Shown here: in pieces, positions 35,817 to 47,869 of the stretch
How positions within the stretch are numbered: position 1 is the stretch's first letter
How the letters are laid out: the number at the start of each line of letters is the position of its first letter
From: Cucumis sativus
Taxonomy: Eukaryota; Streptophyta; Magnoliopsida; Cucurbitales; Cucurbitaceae
Direction of reading: 5' to 3'
NCBI RefSeq assembly: GCF_000004075.3
Contig: NC_026655.2
Location: 20,693,489-20,757,488, forward strand
DNA length: 64,000 nt
Program-made: the position numbers and the translations under genes
Notes under the pieces: model-generated
What the model was told of the DNA's origin: nothing
Databases searched by the model: none
What the model saw: the letters and a program-made list of their open reading frames with translations, nothing else

Positions 35817-35846
35817 GATCCGCGTGATATAAAATGGACCAATCAG
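35817..35846 (-). promoter_or_regulatory. histone octamer CGCGGATC and CCAAT box
   Basis: The minus strand reads CGCGGATC at 35817-35824, an exact match to the plant histone Oct element tied to S-phase expression. A CCAAT motif lies at 35839-35843, about 115-140 bp upstream of the TATA box. Confidence 0.75.
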
Positions 35847-35995
35847 AAGAGAAGACATTTATAATATTTTTGGGTGTTTAATCATAAAATAATAATATAA
35901 ATGTAATACTATGGATTTCTTCTCCTCAAAATATGTATATAACTAAAACTAGGGTTTTCTCAAATTTTGAAACTTATATCTTATATTTATATTTA

Positions 35996-36305
35996 GGGTG
36001 TGTTTTGGGGAGGGAAAAAGTTATGGAAGAAAAATATTATGATAATACTAGTGTTATGATAATATATGTTTGGGGTTAGGGTTATTAATGGTAGTGTTAT
36101 GGTAATATGTGTTTGGGGAAAGGAATACAAATGATAGTGTTGTGATAGTATGTGTTTGGAAGATGGATTATGATAGTAGTGTTATAATAATATGTATTTG
36201 AGGAATGATTATTATTGGAGTATTATTATAATATGTGTTTGAGGGAATGGTTATGAGTCCACTGTTATAATAATATACGTCTGGGGGAGGATTATGAAAT
36301 TTTTA
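35996..36305. repeat. Harbinger-like terminus followed by a 42-bp tandem array
   Basis: TTA at 35993-35995 is followed by GGGTGTGTTTTGGGGAGGGA, similar to the ends of the 28.6-kb element. Six degenerate units of about 42 bp then start near 36053, 36095, 36139, 36181, 36222 and 36264, each reading (G)TTATRATAATATGTGTTTGG and then a GGAATGATTAT-like part. No matching right end was found; a CACTA fragment interrupts. Confidence 0.65.
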
Positions 36306-36331
36306 GAATTTTTTTATAAATAGGATTATCA

Positions 36332-36552
36332 ACTTCAGTCCTACAAGAGTATCATCCTCAATGACGTGTTCGTCCACATGATGTTCGACGATGATTTTTA
36401 GTACATTAAGTTGATCATTCTCGGCATCTTTCAGTTCTGGCACATCTCATACACGTTTATTTTGCATCACTTGAATAATTTTCCAATTGGTACAATTTTT
36501 ACTGTCTTTAAAGTAGAACACCTGATGTGCTTGGGTTGCGAGAATCACCCAT
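36332..36552 (-). pseudogene. CACTA transposon coding relic (DUF4216-like)
   Basis: Minus-strand translation starts VILATQAHQVFYFKDSKN, then NWKIIQV, then a stop, then DVPELKD and a region of acidic residues. This follows the pattern of the DUF4216 domain of plant CACTA (En/Spm-like) transposase proteins (ATQAxQVFYxxD..WxVV). One in-frame TGA and no flanking transposase, so it is a relic. Confidence 0.65.
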
Positions 36553-36779
36553 TTTAGTTAGGCTATTATCGTTTTTTTTTTTTAATTTAAATGCAATTTA
36601 AAAGTGAAATTCAAATGAAATTTAAAAGTGAAATTCAAATGCAATTCACACACACACGTATACACATACACACATACACTTTACATATAAATTCTCAAAA
36701 AAAAAAAAAAAAAAACTAAAGTCGACGGCAGTGGTGGGCAGCAAAGGTGATAGTGGCGGCGACAACGACAACTTAAGAT

Positions 36780-37750
36780 GTTACTAGGATATATCCCTTA
36801 TCCCTGTACTATAGACCCTTTAAGTTGATCTCGAACATTGATAATTGTATGTCTCTACGTATTGTTCAAGACTCATTAAACAACTTAAGAGGTTGGTTTA
36901 TTAGATTTGGGTTATTAAGATAAAACTAATAAAATAGTTAATAACTATTATTATAATAATAAAATTTTATTAACAATTGTTAATTAATTATGTTTACAAT
37001 CTACCAGTTTTATGACATAAATCACAATGGATTATAGGGAAGGGGTTGACTATGAGGGAAGAGGTTATTTTACCCATAATGTTACTTATTGCTCTTTAAA
37101 TATCATTGATCCTCTAATGAACAATTAGTTTATAATCCTACCATAAATATTTTATAGCTCTCGAGCCAATGAGAGGGTTAGACCACATTGTTTAAATTTT
37201 GAAATCAACACTTGTGGAAAGAACATATCTACTTTTCCTTATAGGTGAAAATGAGTGAATTACTTCGTGTGATGTTATGTTTTCAGCTCCTCACTTGACA
37301 TTATTCCCAAGATGGTATGCATGTTGAGTAAGCAATTAAGATTACTCTCACCCATACTCACGAGCATAAACTGATAACCTAACTCAGGATTCAAATTGAG
37401 TTACTAGGTTATCTATTGAAATATTCGTCTTTACAATTTAAAGTGTTATAACCAGAGATTTCCTATTTCGTGGTATGATCTCATATATGCAATCTAATTG
37501 CACACTATACTCTACTCACGTGTCTCCACATGAACAATTCAGATCAAATTGTTTATAACAGTTACAACTTTTGTAACACTTACAAAGTGAGATCGTATCT
37601 ATAGTGTTACCATGATAAGAAAATCAACCTTATTCAAATGCTATAAAATCTTTCAAACAATTATTTGAACATGATTCACTAGTATGTTGACTACATAATT
37701 TTCAAGTTTTATGTATTAGTCTTAGATCTTAGTTTATTGGATCATGAATC
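36780..37750. mobile_element. possible LTR-retrotransposon remnant
   Basis: A ~1-kb stretch of moderate complexity with no ORF, reading like the non-coding LTR of a copia-type element (GGATATATCCCTTATCCCTG near the left; GTGAGATCGTATCTATAGTG near the right). No clear TG..CA ends or target duplication were found; identification is from recollection. Confidence 0.35.
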
Positions 37751-37790
37751 ATTCAAAATAATTAACATTCATTTTTAAATAAAATCTTAT

Positions 37791-37792
<2 letters not shown>

Positions 37793-37833
<41 letters not shown>

Positions 37834-37846
37834 TAGATAGATAGAG
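37793..37846. repeat. compound (TA)n(GATA)n microsatellite
   Basis: About 19 TA units run into four GATA units. Confidence 0.95.
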
Positions 37847-38332
37847 GACATAAGTTAATCTTTAAAAACAAAAGTAGAAATAAGTTAGAAAGAAAGAAGA
37901 TGAGGAGTTGTTTGTGTTGATTGTTTGTTTATCTTCTTTGTTACTAGTAAAATGACAAATGCATGACACGTATACTGTGTAGCTTTAGTTTATAGTAAAC
38001 ATTGCAAGTATATGTTTAGGTTGTGTTAAATTTAAAATGTAATAGAATTAGATGTACATGGGAAGAAGTTACAATAATTAAATTTAAAAGAAAAACTTGT
38101 TTTCGTTCACGATCACTCATTGCTTGATTCTTCATAATTTGTTGAAAGACTTCAACTCTATAATCAAACAATATGATTTAAATGTTGACACTCTTTAAAT
38201 CAATAAACTTCCAAATATAGAAGTTTTGAAGATACACAAAAATATTGGTAGAAAAAAAACCAAGGAAGTCTATTATATAGTAGAAAAAAATGTTAAAAAA
38301 ACTTTTCAACTTCGGTATAATTAATTCAAAAA

Positions 38333-38394
38333 GTTTCTCCATCTTGGAACTTGTGGGTTATGGGCCCACCACGCTTCCGCTGCACCACTCTAAC
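38333..38394 (-). pseudogene. tRNA-iMet(CAT) relic
   Basis: The minus strand reads GAGTGGTGCAGCGGAAGCGT and then GGTGGGCCCATAACCCAC, the D arm and the full anticodon arm with anticodon CAT of plant initiator tRNA-Met. The T arm is degraded (AGTTCCAAGATGGAGAAAC) and the 3' acceptor strand is missing, so box B and the cloverleaf are lost. Nonfunctional. Confidence 0.8.
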
Positions 38395-38439
38395 TAATTG
38401 ATATTAGAAAAATTGTAATTTATGACCATTTTATTAATA

Positions 38440-38670
38440 ATCATTAAATATATAACAACATTTTAAAAAAATTGCAAATATAGCAAAACTATAGTTGATA
38501 AGACATGTATCACTTATAGACTCCTATGATCTATCAGTGATAGACCAATATTTGCAATATGGTCTATTAGTGATAAACTTTTATCATTGATAGGGTTTGA
38601 CAAATTTTGCTATATTCTTAATTATTTTGAATCTAATTGCTAAATTTGTAATTATCCCTTGATATTATTT
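38440..38670. repeat. dispersed AT-rich repeat with GATAGA palindromes (copy 1)
   Basis: Contains ATAGCAAAA at the left, CTATCAGTGATAGACC in the middle and TTTTGCTATATT at the right, so the ends are inverted relative to each other. Related copies lie at about 39130, 40455 and 47870. Confidence 0.55.
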
Positions 38671-39129
38671 GATAATTATTATTTTATAAATATAATAAAT
38701 TGGAAAAATCACGGTAAAATATGATAGTAGTTGCAATTACAATACTGTCAAACTTTTATTAACAATAACTAAACTCTTAAAGTTGTAAAGGTCGGGTGTT
38801 AAAACTGAACTCTCAAGCTTAGAATTGATAAAAACTGCATCCTTAAACTTACGTAATCAATACAATCATATAAGTTTGAGGATTCTATTTTAAAACTTAT
38901 ATAAGTTGTTTGGTGATTTAATTTTTAATTTTGAAAGTTTAAGGGTATAATTGCAACTACCATCCTACTTTAGAAATGAATTTTGCAATTTGCCATAAAA
39001 TATTTTACGATTGCATTGATATCCACGGGATGGATTTTAAAAAATAAAAATATAATTGCATGCTTAGCATTTAAGTTTTCAAAACATGTGTGTGAGGAAG
39101 ATTGTTAGAAAATGTTTCAAAAGTAATCA

Positions 39130-39305
39130 AAATTTTAAGGGATATGTTCAAATATAGCAAAATGAACAAAAAAAAAAAACAAAAAAACAAAATATTGCAA
39201 AATTTCAAATTCCGTCAATGATAAATATTGATCGACATCGATAGACTTCTATCATAGTCTATTATTAATAGAGTATGAAAGCTTGCTATATTTTATAAAT
39301 ACTAA
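39130..39305. repeat. dispersed GATAGA repeat (copy 2)
   Basis: Starts with AAATATAGCAAAATG, contains CATCGATAGACTTCTATCAT and ends GCTTGCTATATTTTATAAA. Confidence 0.5.
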
Positions 39306-39813
39306 CTTGCATGATGAGATGGAATAATAGTGAGAACTACTTTGAGACTTTTATTATTAGGCAAAAGACGAATGAACACACAACACCACATCTAAGTTTT
39401 TCCGAACCTCCTAAACTAAACTGGTATAATGGTATTATTAGGCAAAAGATGAGAAGAATGCTTGAGGGGAAACCAAAGGGCCTTTGCCCAAATCTCTCAC
39501 AACGCTTTTAGTTTTAATTTTATAGTAATCACAACAAAATTTGACATAATAAATATGTGTTTGGAAAATTGTTTTTTCAAAAATGTTTTCCAATCCATTA
39601 ATCCAAACAATGCAAGTTCTATAAATAATTGTATATATGTATTGTATTTGTGATTTTAAAATTAAAATTAAAATTCATAGTTGTATTAAATAAATATACA
39701 AATTACTCACAATTAAATTACGTCTTATTATAATAGACTCAGTTCAATTTTTTTCTTAAGGTTTAAAGTAGTGTGTTATATAAGCTCTCCAACTTTATTT
39801 ATGTATGTCAAAA

Positions 39814-39908
39814 TGAATATAACTCAACTGATATAATGGTTGTACTATCAACCTTGATATCATAGATTTGATTCCTCCACACCATATATTGTTACAAAAA
39901 GAAAGAAA
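39814..39908 (+). mobile_element. tRNA-derived SINE-like element
   Basis: Box-A-like ATAACTCAACTGATATAATGG, box-B-like AGATTTGATTCCTCC about 40 nt later, a CACACCATATATTGTTAC segment and an A-rich tail (ACAAAAAGAAAGAAAAT). A diverged relative lies at 52,930. No target duplication was identified. Confidence 0.5.
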
Positions 39909-40454
39909 ATAACTCTATTGATATCCTTAGATGTAACTGGCACATTGTTTGTAAACAAACTGATATATAAAGATACAAGTAAAATGATTAGGATAAAATG
40001 TTCAAGTTAGCCCGAGCATGAAAAGACTATGTATGGAGTGCATGTTTTTGGAAGTTTGGATTTAAGAAGCATGTGGTAGGAGTTCGAGCTTATGAAGTGC
40101 AAATTTACTAATCTTGAGTTAGTGAAATATTTTTTTTATATTTAATGTGTGATTAGATTTTAGATTTATTCAAGTTTGTCATCTTTATTATATTAATATA
40201 TTTAAGTTTGAAACAAACGAAAAAAAAGGGAAGAATTTGACTAAAATTATAATTTTATTGAATTTTTTTCCTTTTTTCTTTTTGGATAACTTCATATTTT
40301 GATTTTATTAGGTTTTAAAATAGAATTTCATAAGACTTTTTATCACTTAAATAATTTAAATTAGGACTTTCTACCTATTCTAAACAAATATATTACATTA
40401 CACAATTCCAAGTTCCTTCATTTACTTTTTGGTACTCTTTAGTTTGCGATAATA

Positions 40455-41440
40455 ATAAAAGACATTCTTAAATATAGCAAAATGTATCGAAATATAGCAA
40501 AATTTCATATTTTATAATTATTAATATCTATTAGTGTCTATCATTAATATTAATAAACATTGTCGATAATAGATATTAATAAACTTTTATCGATGTCTGT
40601 TCGCACGAGATTTCTGGAGAAATTTAATTCGTGGACTTGAACTTGGGTTGATGTTGTATTTTTGTTGATTTGATGCGATGCGGTTCAATCTCTAGAATTT
40701 GATCATCTGATTCTCTCTCGACTGGATGCTTCAACTTGATTTGGAGGAAGCGGAGCACGTGATGTTCTTGAAGTTGGAGCGAAGTTGGAGCCTTGGAAGA
40801 AAGCTAGTTGGAGCCTTGGAAGAAAGCTTGTATCTTTAAAGAAGCTTCAATCTTCGAGGATAGTCGACTTCAGGAGTTAGGGAGTCTTCTAGCTCTTGGA
40901 AGAATTCTCTCTGGATCTTCTAGAGTCAAAATTTTCCAACTCCTACAAATGAGGAGAATTCCTCTATTTATAGAGTTCACTGGTGGGCTTTATGGATTTG
41001 AACCTGGTTGGTCCATGGACCAGATCCATGGGCTCAACCATATGGACTTAGGTTATATTTAGTCTTTGGGCTCAATTAAGCTTATTTTTGGGCTTAATTG
41101 AACTTAGTCCAAGTAAATAATATTTAATTGAACTAAAATGATTAACTTAATCCAACGATTAATATGAAAACATGTGGCATTATTAGAATGACCAATTTAT
41201 TTATTTTTAACTCTTTAATTTAGGGCACATGTCAATTTTAATTAGTCCCAAATTTAATTATTTGTACTTTTCATCATTAATTTAATAAATGATGTGGCAA
41301 CTTGTGATTGGTCTCAAAATTTCTTATTCAACAATGTCTATCAATAATGATGATGGACACGGATAAAGTCATTGATAGAATATAAAATTTGTATGTGTAT
41401 TGTAACTATTTTCTAACAATTTTGTTATTTTTATAAACAA
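40455..41440. repeat. dispersed GATAGA repeat (copy 3), split by a solo LTR
   Basis: The left part (40455-40597) has two ATAGCAAAAT motifs and ATCTATTAGTGTCTATCATT. The right part (41334-41440) resumes with ATGTCTATCAATAATGATG and CATTGATAGAATATAAAA. The two halves join cleanly if the LTR and one target copy are removed. Confidence 0.55.
40598..41333. mobile_element. solo LTR (736 bp) with 5-bp target duplication
   Basis: Begins TGTTCGCACGAGATTTC and ends TTCTTATTCAACA, giving TG..CA ends, and is bracketed by the direct repeat ATGTC (40593-40597 and 41334-41338). A TATTTATA promoter-like box lies at 40975-40982, as in LTRs. No second LTR or internal domain is present, so this is a solo LTR left by recombination. 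The ORF inside it is not a gene. Superfamily cannot be told from the LTR alone. Confidence 0.82.
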
Positions 41441-42283
41441 TTCTTTAATAATAATAATAATAATAAAGATATAAGGATTTTTTTGTGGGTAGTTAGGAAC
41501 TTTATGAAACAAACTTTTTTCAGAACCTTTACAAGTAAGGAACCTATAGACAGATGAGGAAAAATAGAAGAAAATATATTAAGTCACCGCAAAGAAATGA
41601 AACATTAAGGTTAATAATCTAATAAACAACAATCATTTTAAAAAGTAAAAAAATTAAAAGAAAGAAAAAATGTATTTTAAAAATGTTTTAAAAATTCATT
41701 TTTATTTATACACCTAAGAAAAACATCTAAAAAAATAAAAACTCTCTTATACGTTTTATATACAAGTTTATTTAGTTTGTCAATAAATTTTTTTATCAAT
41801 GCTTTTCAAGATTAGTTGTTGATGGTCGGAGGTTGGGGCTGGACATTCACTGAACGTAGTGTTTGGAGGTTGGCCAACTGACTTTCTTAGACATTGTGTC
41901 CTATTCCTGCTTATGAGAAAGAGTAGAGAGAGCCTCTGCTTCCTAAACCCTTCCTTCAATGGAGGGGTTGGACTTAAGATGCCTAAACCCTTAACCCTCC
42001 AATGATCTACAGTTTTTAACCAAAAAAGTTTAAGATATAAAATTGTTCAGCAGACCAAAATTAGATTTAAATTCCAAGACAACAGTTAAATAATCGGTAT
42101 CACAAGTGTTTATCCTAAAAGATATTAGAACATCAGACTCATTACAATCGTAGTCTTACTATTTTCTTTCAATGATCTGACTTGTTAATAGTGACATCAC
42201 ATATGGATTAAACTCTGAAGCTGGCACAAATATCCAAATCCCCATGTCTCTCGTGAATGATGTTCTTTAACTAGATGTAGGAT
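41441..42283. other. intergenic between solo LTR and RRM pseudogene
   Basis: AT-rich up to 41,800, then more balanced sequence that may be the former 3' UTR of the pseudogene. No ORF with motifs. Confidence 0.4.
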
Positions 42284-42917
42284 CTACCCCATGTCTCCAG
42301 TCTTTGCAAACTCAACGAAAATCAATCTTCCATCAATAATCTGCATCATTTATCCAAACAAAACATATAAATCTTCTTAACAATTGACCCAACTTAAAAT
42401 ACAATCCATGAATCCAAACTAGCTACCAAAACTAGCATATTGGTTGAAAGCTCATATTACTCAAACCCAATAGATATCCATATTGCAGGCGTTGTTTTCA
42501 CAAAATCCAATTGAAATAAATTCCCATTAATAAAAAAATTCAAACAGAACCATATTCCCGACTGATGTAAATAAGATATATAATCTTTGTCAGATATTTC
42601 GTCGAACAGATTATGTGCTTAAGCAGGGGAGGACACATACCCGGCCGTCCACGGCTTAAAGAGGAGATTTAAATGTGACAAAACCAAACCCTTTGGGCCT
42701 CTAGGTTTTCAGATCATGAATTAGCAAGAAATTGGAATTTTCCATTGATGAGAAAAGAGATTGAAACTAAAACCGATTAAGGAGGAGATATGTACCTTTA
42801 AAGATTGAATCTAAGGGTGAAAACAGACTCTTAAGTAGTTTTGTGTATGATGATAGTCCTGAACAAAGAAAGAAAAATCACTATCAATGGAGAAATTGAC
42901 GAGAAACCATTTTTATG
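42284..42917 (-). pseudogene. pseudogene of a small RRM RNA-binding protein, introns kept
   Basis: Minus-strand pieces spell a single-RRM protein of the type of Arabidopsis AT3G46020 (recollected). They are: a worn start near 42889-42917 (MVSRQF..); exon 42796-42858 (LSSYTKLLKSLFSPLDSIFK) with good GT/AG borders; a piece at about 42641-42740 ending at donor 42640/42639 that carries the RNP1 core RPKGFGFVTFKS; and exon 42284-42340 (IIDGRLIFVEFAKTGDMG, stop). Disabling changes: TAG where the family has Gln before RPKGFGF, TAA ten codons later with an apparent deletion, no clear acceptor for the RNP1 exon and a start reading into TGA. Introns show it arose by DNA duplication, not retroposition. 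Confidence 0.75.
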
Positions 42918-43118
42918 AAATGTTTGAGTGAGAGAAAGAGATAGAGAGAGAGGGCTACTAGTGATGAACAACTCTAAGCCACGTGAGAGCCATTCCTTCC
43001 AAATCCCAATCGGCCACTTTGCATCTTTTCAATTCATTACGATAAATTTATGGTCATTTGTATGATTACTTTTTGTGGAAAATAGAATATTGAAAAATAA
43101 CATATTTTTATTTTATAT

Positions 43119-44268
43119 TTCAAAACTATCACAATTTCAAAAAATTTCTAATTTTATTTTTCTCGAGGCCAATCTCGACCGAACTTGTAATTATTTTCAA
43201 ATTAAAAAAAAAAATCTTTGAAGGAAAATTTTCGATCTCTCTCGATGCGTTTTCATTAAAAATTTGTAACAAACAAACCTTGGATATTGTATTAATTTTT
43301 GTTTACAAACTTTTGTCCTAGAGGCCCAAATGATTGATGGTAACAAACAGACCTTGGATATTGGAATAATTTCTTCAACAATAACAAAGTTAAAGAAATA
43401 GGGAGCTATTGTTCAAGAAATTTCACAATATTATTCTTTCTATAACTAGAAATTGAACTTAAAACTAATCAATATTATATTTGTGTTAACTTTAGGGAAG
43501 TCTTTATAGTGTGTCTATGAAACAAGTCAATCAACAACCTTTGCGATTCAATAGACCGACGTTCAACACACAAAAATCTTTCAAACCTTTTCATCCGATG
43601 AAATATAAAAATCAAGTCTATCATTGTAGGAAGAAGCTATGAGGTTGAACTCAGCTTGCTGAATACAAAGTTCAACAATTCTCTTCTATGTATCGACTAA
43701 GAAATGACTAACACCAAAAAAAAGTGATGGAGGATCTTCTACTCTGGTCATCTTCTTTAATTTATGCTAAGATATTTTTCTAAAAATGATTAAAAAGTGT
43801 CTAGGTCTTAGCTTTTAGTTTCCATTTTAGCTTCTGTCTTTAAACTTGGGGACATATCGAGCAACCTTAACTTGAGATCATATTACACAATGTTAATGTT
43901 TTTTAGCTCAAGGCAATCTCGGGACAACTTTGATATGGAATCGCTGACATAATTGTTTTTCTTTTTCAGCTCGATGCATCTCAGGGCCACAGTGACATGT
44001 GAATAGTTAACCTAAATGCTTATGTTTTCAACTTGGGGACTCTTGTGGCAAATTTGGCCCGATAAGAGTTAATGTCAAATAGAATTTTTTAAAAATAAAA
44101 AACACATTATTTTGGTGACGCACTCAGCCAAGAGAAGCTGATAAATTTCCTTCAAAGAGTTTTTTAAAATTTTGGGAAGAATCTCGGGGTTGATCTCGGT
44201 CGAGATTGACCCCGAGAAAAACAAAATTACTAGTTTTTTTTTTTTAAATTGTGCTACTTTTGAAATAT
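43119..44268. mobile_element. possible terminal-inverted-repeat element (~1.15 kb)
   Basis: 43119-43185 (TATATTTCAAAACTATCACA..TTTTTCTCGAGGCCAATCTCGACCGA) and the reverse complement of 44203-44268 share about 65 bases with scattered changes, including TCAATCTCGACCGA. The interior repeats AACTTGGGGAC and CTCGGG-like motifs but codes for nothing I recognise. Outer borders and target duplication are unclear, so class is not assigned; long inverted ends would suit a Mutator-like derivative. Confidence 0.45.
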
Positions 44269-45030
44269 AAAAAAATGGTGCTAGTTTTGTCAACTTTCCT
44301 TCGTGAAATGTGTTTGTGATCGTGACATTTTGCTTACGTCGTAATTCATTGTCACTATCCATTCTAACTTGATTTTGTCTTTTTCTAGTGTGTATTTCTT
44401 TTCTTTTGTTTGTTGAAAAATTTAAATTGAACCGTGATAAATAATAATTTTATTATGATGACTTATCAATTATAAATACTTATTAAAGGATCATCGGTAC
44501 AAAAACCTCTTAGATTTGAAAGAAATATGTTACTATGAAAACATAAATTTGAAAACAAAATACAAAATACAGTATGTAAACAAAGTTATATTTAATGTTT
44601 TCAAATATGTGTTTAATATAACAAAATTCCAATTTTAGAATTATAGTTTGAACAATTTGTAAACTAGAGGTCTACCCGCTAAATATTAGTGAACAATAAA
44701 TTATTTTTTGATTTCAAATATCTTTTGTTAAAATGACGGTATACTTATTATTTTGTAACATTTTGTAATTTATCGAAAAAAGTTAAATATTGTAGGTTTT
44801 ATGGTTCATAATTAAAAATTGCCCTTCATGATTTGACAAAAGATTCACTAAGAGCATTTAACAAATAATGGAAAGTATAGATAAAGTTACATTAAATCCT
44901 ACCAACTAAGATTTAAATTTTACAATGAGTAAATTTAAATTTGGAATTTAACCTAATTTATAATACATTACTTAATACAATTTTTAAAATTTTCAAAAAT
45001 TAAAATTAAAGTTATCTAATCATTTAATTA
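44269..45030. other. intergenic upstream of RPS15a
   Basis: AT-rich; nothing recognised before the RPS15a promoter elements. Confidence 0.5.
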
Positions 45031-45036
45031 TTATTT

Positions 45037-45110
45037 TGGGCCCATTTTCATCGTTTTTTAGGCCCAAATGTTAGGGTTTTGTTCAATTTATAATGCTCTC
45101 CAAACCCTAC
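45037..45110 (+). promoter_or_regulatory. RPS15a promoter: site II and telo boxes
   Basis: TGGGCCCA at 45037-45044, GGCCCA (site II, reverse) at 45061-45066, TTAGGGTTT (telo box, reverse) at 45071-45079 and AAACCCTA at 45102-45109. Site II plus telo box is the standard pairing in plant ribosomal protein genes, linked to growth-dependent expression. Confidence 0.8.
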
Positions 45111-45277
45111 GCCCATTCTTTGAAGCCGACGCCTCCATCTTCCATTCAGGTATATCTCCTCGCTAGGGTTCTCCCGTTTTTTCGTGCTCTTCTTATTGTG
45201 TATTTTGTTTTGATTTTTTTTCTTCTTCTGGATTTTGTTTCTGTTTTACTTTTGTTAGAAATCCATTGAAGTTTTAA

Positions 45278-46337
<1,060 letters not shown>

Positions 46338-46885
46338 ACATGGTTTTGAGCATCCATTATGGAGTTTTGACATAGCTTTCAAATAGTACTACATTTTCTC
46401 TCGGTAAAGAAAGATCCTTATCCTGTATTGATGATTAGATTTTGTGTTGCCAGTTTCTCATTTCTTAAGTTAATTCCAAGGAAGATTCTATTGTTTTCGT
46501 GAAGACGTTTTGGTTCTTTTAATTATATTGGAAGAGAACTAGTGCTTTTTAATTTCTTGCTACCTACTCTCCCAACTCTGTTTTCTGTCACTTGTGTTTT
46601 CAAGTTCAATAATAGTTATCTGAGAGACACCCGGAGCAGCAGCCCTTTTTAAAGCTTTACTCAAACTTGTAGAAATGTTATAATTTGGAGTCTTAGACTT
46701 GCACAGTTGTTTTAGAAATTAGACTGCAATGGATAAAAATTGAGCCCTAAAGCTTGAACCGAACAATTGTCACAATTTCTACCTTGTACAAGTTTCAGGG
46801 TTTAATTTTAATACTAGTATAGGTTTGAGGTGCTTTAGGGATGGTCTTTTGCAAGTTGACGTATTTGTTCCATTGTGAATGATCC

Positions 46886-46975
46886 AAACATACTCGGGAT
46901 GATAGATCATTGCATTGAATTTCTATGCTGCCCTTGTAATGTTGATTCAAACATACTCGGGATGATAGATCATTG
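46886..46975. repeat. 27-bp direct repeat, 63 bp apart
   Basis: 46886-46912 and 46949-46975 are identical and include CATACTCGGGATGATAGATC, just downstream of RPS15a. Confidence 0.9.
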
Positions 46976-47869
46976 TAATCACATTTCGGATTCTCTTGTG
47001 AAAATTGAAATACTTTCAATGTACTAGAATTGAGTCAATTTACAATTTATCTCGATTTAACTTACATTACAACATTGCTACTCTATTTAGTAGGTGTTTT
47101 GTATAATTTTATTGAGATAGAACATGTGTTCTTCGTTATTCTCTTTTATTTTGTTTTCTACACATGTTAGTATTTTGTTCAACTAGAAAATTTCATGGAT
47201 GTCTCTAAAAGAATGGGTCCCTTGATTCGGTTTTTATTAGGCATATGTGAGTTGATCATTAAGGTGTAGAAGGAGGGGAAATTTTGATTATTCTACGAGG
47301 CACATTGTAGGATTGACAAATGGGTGGGCGGGGTGAGGGGCATATTCCGTCTCCTGAATTGAAGTGGGTGGGGAACAAAATTGTTTTGCTTACCTTATTA
47401 ATCTCACATATTTGTTTATTATAAATACCATAATTTTCTTCATTAAAATTTAATTACTTAATTTTGCCAATTTAGAGTTTGTTTCTATAAATGAAAAAGA
47501 CAAATAAGAAAAAAAAAGAAAAGAAAAGAAAAGAAAAGGAAAAGGTTGCATCACATGAAAAAGGGCTGTTTTCTTTTTCCATATTTTCAGTAAATATTTT
47601 CCATACTTCTTAAAACTTGATAAATATAAGGACTGCTATAGCAAAATAAAATTTTAATTTATACTCCAAAGTTTACACTAATTTAAATAATAAACTAATA
47701 AAACAACTTAAACTCTAAATTTTTATAGAATTAAATTAGATCTTATATTTTTTCAAGCTTATCAATCTAAATTTATATAAATGTATCCATTTATATGTTT
47801 TACTTAAACATTATAAGTTTGATACAATTCCAAAGCGAGGGTGGGATTGAAAGATATAAATTGATATTT

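Noticed and set aside
40808..41062. 84-aa ORF MEPWKKACIFKEA...
   Set aside because: It lies wholly inside the solo LTR, spans the LTR promoter region and has no family motif.
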